A stretch of DNA of 9,951 nt from Microcoleus asticus IPMA8 (GTDB lineage: Bacteria; Cyanobacteriota; Cyanobacteriia; Cyanobacteriales; Microcoleaceae): positions 26,360 through 36,310 of the forward strand of contig NZ_SRRZ01000071.1 in assembly GCF_013179805.1 (NCBI RefSeq), written 5' to 3'. A program made the position numbers and the translations under genes. The notes below the pieces were generated by a model. That model worked only from the letters and a program-made list of their open reading frames with translations, did no database searches and was not told the DNA's origin. Of this stretch, positions 5,683-9,951 are shown piece by piece (positions within the stretch are counted from its first letter, which is position 1; every line of letters starts with the position of its first letter).

Positions 5683-5717
5683 AAAATCTAAAATCTAAAA
5701 TCTAAAATCTAAAATCC
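5683..5717 (+). repeat. Heptamer array AAAATCT abutting the permease start
   Basis: Four perfect AAAATCT copies and a final AAAATCC are followed by one base and then ATG 5719. The array takes the place of the ribosome-binding site. Copy-number change here would alter the sequence immediately 5' of the start but not the reading frame. Confidence 0.85.
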
Positions 5718-5718
5718 T

Positions 5719-6759
5719 ATGACTTCTATTAAATTGAATCGAAATTGGCGAGGGTTGAGTTCTCTGTTTGGTGGCGAGACATTTACTTATGTTGTCAAGC
5801 GACTGTTGCAGGCACTTTTAACCCTATTTTTGGCATCGGCTCTTTGTTTTGCAATTATTGAGCTAGCACCGGGAAATTACTTGGATACTTTGAGCCAAAA
5901 TCCGAAGATTTCGCCGGAGACACTCAAGCAACTCGAACAGCAGTTCGGCTTAGATAAACCAGCTATTGTGCAGTATTGGCTGTGGCTGCAACAAATTGTA
6001 ACGCGGGGGAATTTTGGCACGAGTTTTGTGTATCAGCGATCGGTAGCGTCGCTGCTGTGGGAACGGGTACCGGCGACGCTGTTGATGGCGATCGCATCTA
6101 TGTTTGTGACTTGGGCGATCGCGATTCCTTTGGGAATTGTCGCGGCCGTCAATCAAAACCGCACAGTCGATCGAGTTTTGCAAGTAGTCAGCTACACCGG
6201 ACAGGGATTTCCCAGCTTTATTACAGCTTTGTTGCTGCTATTTTTTGCTCAAAATACTTCGCCTCTGTTTCCCGTCGGAGGAATGACAAGTATCGACCAC
6301 GCAGACTTACCTTGGTGGGGTCAAATCCTCGATTACTGCTGGCACTTAATTTTGCCAACTGTCGCCCTCAGCGTTACTGGTTTTGCTGGTTTGCAAAGAT
6401 TGATGCGCGGACAATTGTTGGACGTGCTGCGTCAAGATTACATCCGAACAGCGCGGGCGAAAGGTTTGCCGGACGATCGAGTAATTTACATTCACGCTTT
6501 GCGGAATGCTGTTAATCCGTTGATTACGCTATTGGGTTTTGAGTTTGCTAGTTTGTTGAGCGGTGCGTTTATTGCGGAATTTTTCTTTAATTGGCCGGGA
6601 TTGGGAAAGCTTACTTTGGAGGCGGTGAACAATCAAGATTTGTATTTAGTAATGGCCAGTTTGATGATGGGTGCAACCATGTTGATTGTGGGGAATTTGT
6701 TGGCGGATTTGCTGCTGAAAGCTGTCGATCCTCGGATTAAGCTCGAAGATTTGAAATAG
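5719..6759 (+). CDS. ABC transporter permease, OppB/DppB family
   Basis: Inner-membrane subunit of a peptide/nickel/opine-type ABC importer. At 346 aa it fits the family. A first membrane segment near 28-50 (VKRLLQALLTLFLASALCF) is followed by the large periplasmic loop. Further segments lie near 118-142, 163-178, 207-225, 268-290 and 311-335. The cytoplasmic EAA-type coupling loop is clear at 240-267 (DYIRTARAKGLPDDRVIYIH, then ALRNAVNP). The C-terminus ends in the usual VDPRIKLEDL. The first 20 residues precede the typical family start, but no other start is better. No partner permease, ATPase or binding protein is adjacent, so the rest of the transporter must be encoded elsewhere. The substrate cannot be told from the sequence. 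Confidence 0.92.
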   Translation: MTSIKLNRNWRGLSSLFGGETFTYVVKRLLQALLTLFLASALCFAIIELAPGNYLDTLSQNPKISPETLKQLEQQFGLDKPAIVQYWLWLQQIVTRGNFGTSFVYQRSVASLLWERVPATLLMAIASMFVTWAIAIPLGIVAAVNQNRTVDRVLQVVSYTGQGFPSFITALLLLFFAQNTSPLFPVGGMTSIDHADLPWWGQILDYCWHLILPTVALSVTGFAGLQRLMRGQLLDVLRQDYIRTARAKGLPDDRVIYIHALRNAVNPLITLLGFEFASLLSGAFIAEFFFNWPGLGKLTLEAVNNQDLYLVMASLMMGATMLIVGNLLADLLLKAVDPRIKLEDLK

Positions 6760-6811
6760 TAGACTTAACTCAGTCAGGACTTACGCAGTGAGAATGATTT
6801 TTTGTCATTTC

Positions 6812-6845
6812 AATCCTTCACAAGGCTTCAGGACTGTGAAGGATT
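6812..6845 (+). terminator. Hairpin after the permease
   Basis: AATCCTTCACA (6812-6822) pairs perfectly with TGTGAAGGATT (6835-6845) across a 12-base loop, 52 bases after the permease stop. No long T-run follows. It is the most likely end of the permease transcript and separates it from the kinase unit. Confidence 0.5.
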
Positions 6846-6971
6846 TCAAATCCTTATAATTTAGAGAGTATAGAGTATAAAGAAGATCCCAGAGAAGTGG
6901 TTGATGAACTAATTTTTTTGGTAGCGAATGAAACAGTCAGTGACTTCAGGGAAAACTTGAGTCTACATTAG
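6840..6971 (+). pseudogene. Probable coding remnant upstream of the kinase
   Basis: The frame with codons from 6840 to TAG 6969-6971 reads as a natural-looking protein end: NLESIEYKEDPREVVDELI followed by FLVANETVSDFRENLSLH. Charged and hydrophobic residues alternate as in a folded helical domain, unlike random spacer translation. It is closed by TGA at 6837-6839 and has no ATG; GTG 6897 could start only a 24-residue peptide. It looks like the 3' remnant of a lost or truncated gene. The family is not recognised. Confidence 0.4.
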
Positions 6972-6990
6972 TCCTTTTTCTACGAGAATC

Positions 6991-9456
6991 ATGAATCGCA
7001 ATCCGGTTTCAATACCTCCCTTGCCTCAGAGTCTTTCTTCACAAGAAACCTGGGGGTTTGGCTTTAGTGGGTTGCTTTTATGGTTAGGGACTGCGCCTGC
7101 GATGAATGCCGCACTAGGTCCGCAGGCGATCTGGGTTTGGTTGCCGGGAACAATCATTAGCATGATGCTAAACCTGCAAGTTAAGCGGTTAGGGACTTAC
7201 TTCCCAGAGGTAGCTGGAGGCACCCCAAACTATACGACCCGCTTGCTCCACCGCTTGCCAAACTTGGCTCGCTATGGGGCGATTGGTTATATGTTCGGCT
7301 GGGCGTCTGTGCCAGCCATGAATGCGATCGTTCTGACCGATTTAATCAAAGCGAATCTGACGCCACTGGGGATTACCTGTCCAGAGATCCTATTCAGAAT
7401 TGGGTTTACAGTGCTGCCGTTCATCGTTGCTTTTAGTGGAACTCGCACGCTAGGTATTTTGCACTCTTTCTTTATATTTCCAGCGATCGGGTTTCTTCTC
7501 ACCTTTTGTATCCAAGGCATGGCTTGGTTAAGTTTTGCTCCCGCTAGCCCTGGGGTGCTGCCCGATCTGGGAGCAGGCGTTTCTCCGATCGATTGGATGA
7601 AATGGTTCTTTATCGCCGTCTATGCGGTTTATGGTGGCGAAACGGCTTCTTCATTTGTGGCAGATAGTCGCCAACCCAGCGTTACCCTACGGTGCTTGCA
7701 AGTGACGACGGGATTGCTTCCGATCGTCTATCTCGGCGGATCGTGGGTTTTGATGCGGTTAGCCACAGATCCCGGCTTAGGGGATAGCGCCTACCTCAAT
7801 CTAGTGGCAGCAACCCAACCCTTCTGGGGCACATTCGCCCCCGCCCTCGTCACCTTTCTGATTGCGTCAGGATGTCTCCTCAGCTCTGCGACTGCTGTTT
7901 CTAACAGTCCCCGGATTTTGTATCAGTTAGCCAAAGATGGCTACTTACCACCCGTGTTTGCCGTGCTGTCTCGCCGGGGAGTGCTCGAACCCAGTTTGAT
8001 TTCCACCCTCGGGCTGAGTCTGATTTGCCTGTGGTGGGGCGATGTCGCACGGGTTGTGATGGTGGGGGGCACCGGCTACCTGAGTTCGATGATGGCAATT
8101 CACTTAGGCGAGTGGGTCAGCCGGCGACGACCAGAAACCAGATGGCCCTGGTGGTCGCTGGGCTTCTTTGGCCTTGAAGCGGCTGTTTTGGTCGTGGGTG
8201 GGTGGGCATGGAGCTGGCAGGACTTAGCCATTGGCTTACTGCTACCTTGGCTGATTGGCGTGGCAGGCACTCAATTACCGCGCCTGAACTTCCCGCTGTT
8301 CCATCCTGATGGGTGGATGCAACGGTATCACCAGCAACCCGATACCAGCAAAACAGATTGGTTGGCATTTCAGGTCACGATCTTAATTGGTTTAGTGTGC
8401 AGTGCGCTGAGTATTGGCTGGTGGGTGAGAGCGGGTTTAGAGCGGGTGGGTGTGGGGCAATATGTGGCGTTGTTTAGCATTTTGTTAGTGACGGTTGCCT
8501 TCGTGGGAGTGGCGATCGCCTGTTGGACCAGTTTGCCTCAAATTGCTGCCATTACTGAAGCCCGAGAGCAAGTCGAACGCACGCTGCTGGAGTTGCAACA
8601 GACCCAAACGCAACTCGTGCAGGCAGAAAAAATGTCAAGTTTAGGGCAATTAGTGGCAGGGGTCGCCCATGAAATCAATAATCCCGTTAATTTCATCCAC
8701 GGCAATCTGACCCATTTGCGGGAGTACACGCAAAATCTGATGGATCTGATTGAACTTTACCAGCAGGAGAATCCTAATACGTCTCCCGATATTCAAGCTA
8801 TGGTGGATGACATCGATTTAGAATTTTTGCAGAAAGACCTACCGAAAACCCTGAATTCGATGGAGATTGGCACCGATCGCATTCGTCAGATCGTGCTGTC
8901 ATTACGCAACTTTTCCCGTCTTGATGAAGCTGACTTTAAAACAGTCGATATTCACGCAGGGATTGACAGCACCCTCCTGCTTTTGGGAAATCGCCTCAAA
9001 GCCAGAGCCGATTTCCCAGAGATTAAGGTCACTAAGGACTACAGCCTCCTACTCCACGTTGAGTGCTACCCCGGACAACTGAACCAGGTGGTGATGAATA
9101 TTCTGGCAAATGCGATCGATGCGCTCGAAGAAAGCGGTAGCGGGAAAACCTATGCACAACTCCAAGCTAATCCGGGGCAGATTAGGATTCGCACGTCACC
9201 TATCGAAGCTGATTGGGTAGAAATTGCGATCGCTGACAACGGTGTTGGTATGTCCGAACAGATTCAGCAACGCATTTTCGATCCGTTCTTTACCACCAAG
9301 CCTGTGGGAAAAGGGACAGGCATGGGGATGTCCATCAGTTATCAAATCATCACAGAAAAACATCGTGGTAAGCTCAAGTGTTTTTCTACGATCGGGCAAG
9401 GAACTGAGTTCATAATTCAGATTCCCACCCGGCAACAATTTCGTAAAGCTGTATAG
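6991..9456 (+). CDS. APC-type amino-acid permease fused to histidine kinase
   Basis: An 821-aa membrane sensor kinase. Residues 20-427 resemble an APC-superfamily permease: TM1-2 with GPQAIWVWLPG, the TYFPEVAGGTPNY motif (69-81), TM6 with YGGETASSFVADSRQPS (214-230), and SNSPRILYQLAKDGYLPP (304-321) after TM8. Two more segments follow (458-478, 490-512), giving about 14, so both ends should be cytoplasmic. A coiled coil (521-550) leads into HisKA with VAGVAHEINNPVNF (His560). HATPase follows, with the N box NILANAIDALE (Asn703, Asn707), G1 DNGVGM (749-754), F box FDPFFTTK and G2 GKGTGMGMS. All catalytic boxes are present. There is no PAS, HAMP, STAC or receiver domain. In TM1 the usual Gly-rich unwound site is replaced by TAPAMN (34-39), so substrate sensing without transport is possible. 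By analogy with CbrA (SLC5-kinase), a transport-linked sensor is inferred. No response regulator is in view. Only a weak GAGA precedes the start. Confidence 0.92.
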   Translation: MNRNPVSIPPLPQSLSSQETWGFGFSGLLLWLGTAPAMNAALGPQAIWVWLPGTIISMMLNLQVKRLGTYFPEVAGGTPNYTTRLLHRLPNLARYGAIGYMFGWASVPAMNAIVLTDLIKANLTPLGITCPEILFRIGFTVLPFIVAFSGTRTLGILHSFFIFPAIGFLLTFCIQGMAWLSFAPASPGVLPDLGAGVSPIDWMKWFFIAVYAVYGGETASSFVADSRQPSVTLRCLQVTTGLLPIVYLGGSWVLMRLATDPGLGDSAYLNLVAATQPFWGTFAPALVTFLIASGCLLSSATAVSNSPRILYQLAKDGYLPPVFAVLSRRGVLEPSLISTLGLSLICLWWGDVARVVMVGGTGYLSSMMAIHLGEWVSRRRPETRWPWWSLGFFGLEAAVLVVGGWAWSWQDLAIGLLLPWLIGVAGTQLPRLNFPLFHPDGWMQRYHQQPDTSKTDWLAFQVTILIGLVCSALSIGWWVRAGLERVGVGQYVALFSILLVTVAFVGVAIACWTSLPQIAAITEAREQVERTLLELQQTQTQLVQAEKMSSLGQLVAGVAHEINNPVNFIHGNLTHLREYTQNLMDLIELYQQENPNTSPDIQAMVDDIDLEFLQKDLPKTLNSMEIGTDRIRQIVLSLRNFSRLDEADFKTVDIHAGIDSTLLLLGNRLKARADFPEIKVTKDYSLLLHVECYPGQLNQVVMNILANAIDALEESGSGKTYAQLQANPGQIRIRTSPIEADWVEIAIADNGVGMSEQIQQRIFDPFFTTKPVGKGTGMGMSISYQIITEKHRGKLKCFSTIGQGTEFIIQIPTRQQFRKAV

Positions 9457-9478
9457 AACTAATTAATTTTGTACTCTC

Positions 9479-9482
9479 GGAG
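9479..9482 (+). promoter_or_regulatory. Ribosome-binding site of the LRR gene
   Basis: GGAG lies six bases before ATG 9489, in the 32-base gap after the kinase stop. It fixes the start and favours translation from a kinase-LRR transcript. Confidence 0.7.
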
Positions 9483-9488
9483 TGTTTT

Positions 9489-9951
9489 ATGTCAGAAGAA
9501 CAACCAAACGAATCAATTAGTTTTAGCCGCTTTGCGGACTGGTGCAGGTATATTGACAGTCTTTCAGAAGAGGCAAGGCACACAGTTAAAATGTTGTTAA
9601 AAAAGGCTGGCACTGATGACGCACAAGAAGCGGAGCAGATACTTTCAAGCATGACAACACTGCATCTCAACAGCAATCGAATTACCGACATCAGCTCCCT
9701 CGGTTCGCTCACCAATCTGACAACACTGCATCTCGACTACAATCAAATTACCGACATCAGCTCCCTCGGCTCGCTTACCAATCTGACCGCACTGCATCTC
9801 AACTACAATCGAATTAGCGACATCAGCTTCCTCGGTTCGCTCACCAATCTGACCACACTGCATCTCTGGGGTAATAGAATTACCGACATCAGCTTCCTCG
9901 GCTCGCTCACCAATCTGACCACACTGAATCTCTGGGGTAATAGAATTACCG
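9489..9951 (+). CDS. Leucine-rich-repeat protein, 5' part
   Basis: The frame is open from ATG 9489 to the window end, 154 complete codons with no stop. Residues 1-55 form a polar, helical N-terminal region with FADWCRYIDSLSEEARHTV and AGTDDAQEAEQIL, a leader I remember before LRRs in other cyanobacterial proteins. From residue 55 there are 22-residue repeats of the pattern LTTLHLxxNRITDISxLGSLTN, close to the internalin/SDS22-like class, with four full repeats and part of a fifth. There is no signal peptide, so the visible part is cytoplasmic. LRRs usually bind proteins. Any C-terminal domain (for example a Roc-COR GTPase or effector) lies beyond the window. It starts 32 bases after the kinase gene on the same strand with its own good ribosome-binding site, so co-transcription is likely. 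Confidence 0.9.
   Translation, partial: MSEEQPNESISFSRFADWCRYIDSLSEEARHTVKMLLKKAGTDDAQEAEQILSSMTTLHLNSNRITDISSLGSLTNLTTLHLDYNQITDISSLGSLTNLTALHLNYNRISDISFLGSLTNLTTLHLWGNRITDISFLGSLTNLTTLNLWGNRIT
9651..9951 (+). repeat. 66-bp tandem repeats encoding LRRs
   Basis: Units begin at 9651, 9717, 9783, 9849 and 9915, exactly 66 bases apart. They are nearly identical at the DNA level, including synonymous positions. The visible 37 bases of the fifth unit differ from the fourth by a single base. This implies recent duplication or gene conversion between units. Confidence 0.9.

Noticed and set aside
5976..6515. 179-codon plus-strand frame inside the permease
   Set aside because: Out-of-frame shadow of the OppB/DppB gene, with no domain and unnatural composition.
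6777..6787. GGACTTACGCA, remembered as a recurrent end sequence of cyanobacterial repeats
   Set aside because: I see no complementary end (TGCGTAAGTCC) in the window, so no element can be delimited.
9645..9863. Minus-strand frame with repeating MQCGQIGER-like units
   Set aside because: It is the mirror of the 66-bp LRR repeats; any frame through a multiple-of-three repeat stays open.

Overview
The window comes from a cyanobacterium, most likely a filamentous one of the Oscillatoria/Microcoleus type. The evidence is a PsbO gene (photosystem II oxygen-evolving complex), a SigF-type group 3 sigma factor, at least nine copies of the cyanobacterial octamer GCGATCGC (HIP1) in under 10 kb, and many intergenic heptamer tandem arrays of the STRR type. 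Genus placement is inference.

Layout. 1-319: 3' end of a Thr/Pro-rich reading frame, broken by an in-frame stop. 386-748 (-): small conserved-looking protein of unknown function, convergent with it. 1148-1990 (+): psbO with a lipoprotein-like signal peptide, followed by two hairpins. 2453-3226 (+): sigF, with a candidate promoter and an inverted repeat in its long upstream region. 3227-3546: gene-free but structured, with heptamer arrays on both sides of a 142-bp MITE-like element that seems to have inserted at TA. 3547-4713 (-): class I aminotransferase (AspAT I-gamma). 4951-5463 (+): apt. 5464-5718: heptamer and octamer repeats plus an inverted repeat. 5719-6759 (+): a lone OppB/DppB-type ABC permease. 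6760-6990: hairpin and a probable coding remnant. 6991-9456 (+): an 821-residue fusion of an APC-type amino-acid permease to a histidine kinase. 9489 to the window end (+): 5' part of a leucine-rich-repeat protein, 32 nt after the kinase and probably co-transcribed with it.

The housekeeping genes (psbO, sigF, aspC, apt, permease) look like independent units separated by repeat-rich spacers. The main unit of interest is the last one. A transporter-like membrane domain is wired through a coiled coil to a complete kinase core, with no PAS, HAMP or receiver domain and no response regulator in view, and is followed by an LRR protein. A second oddity is that two unrelated genes (aspC and the ABC permease) have their start codons exactly one base after the same heptamer array (AAAATCC-N-ATG), where a Shine-Dalgarno would normally lie.
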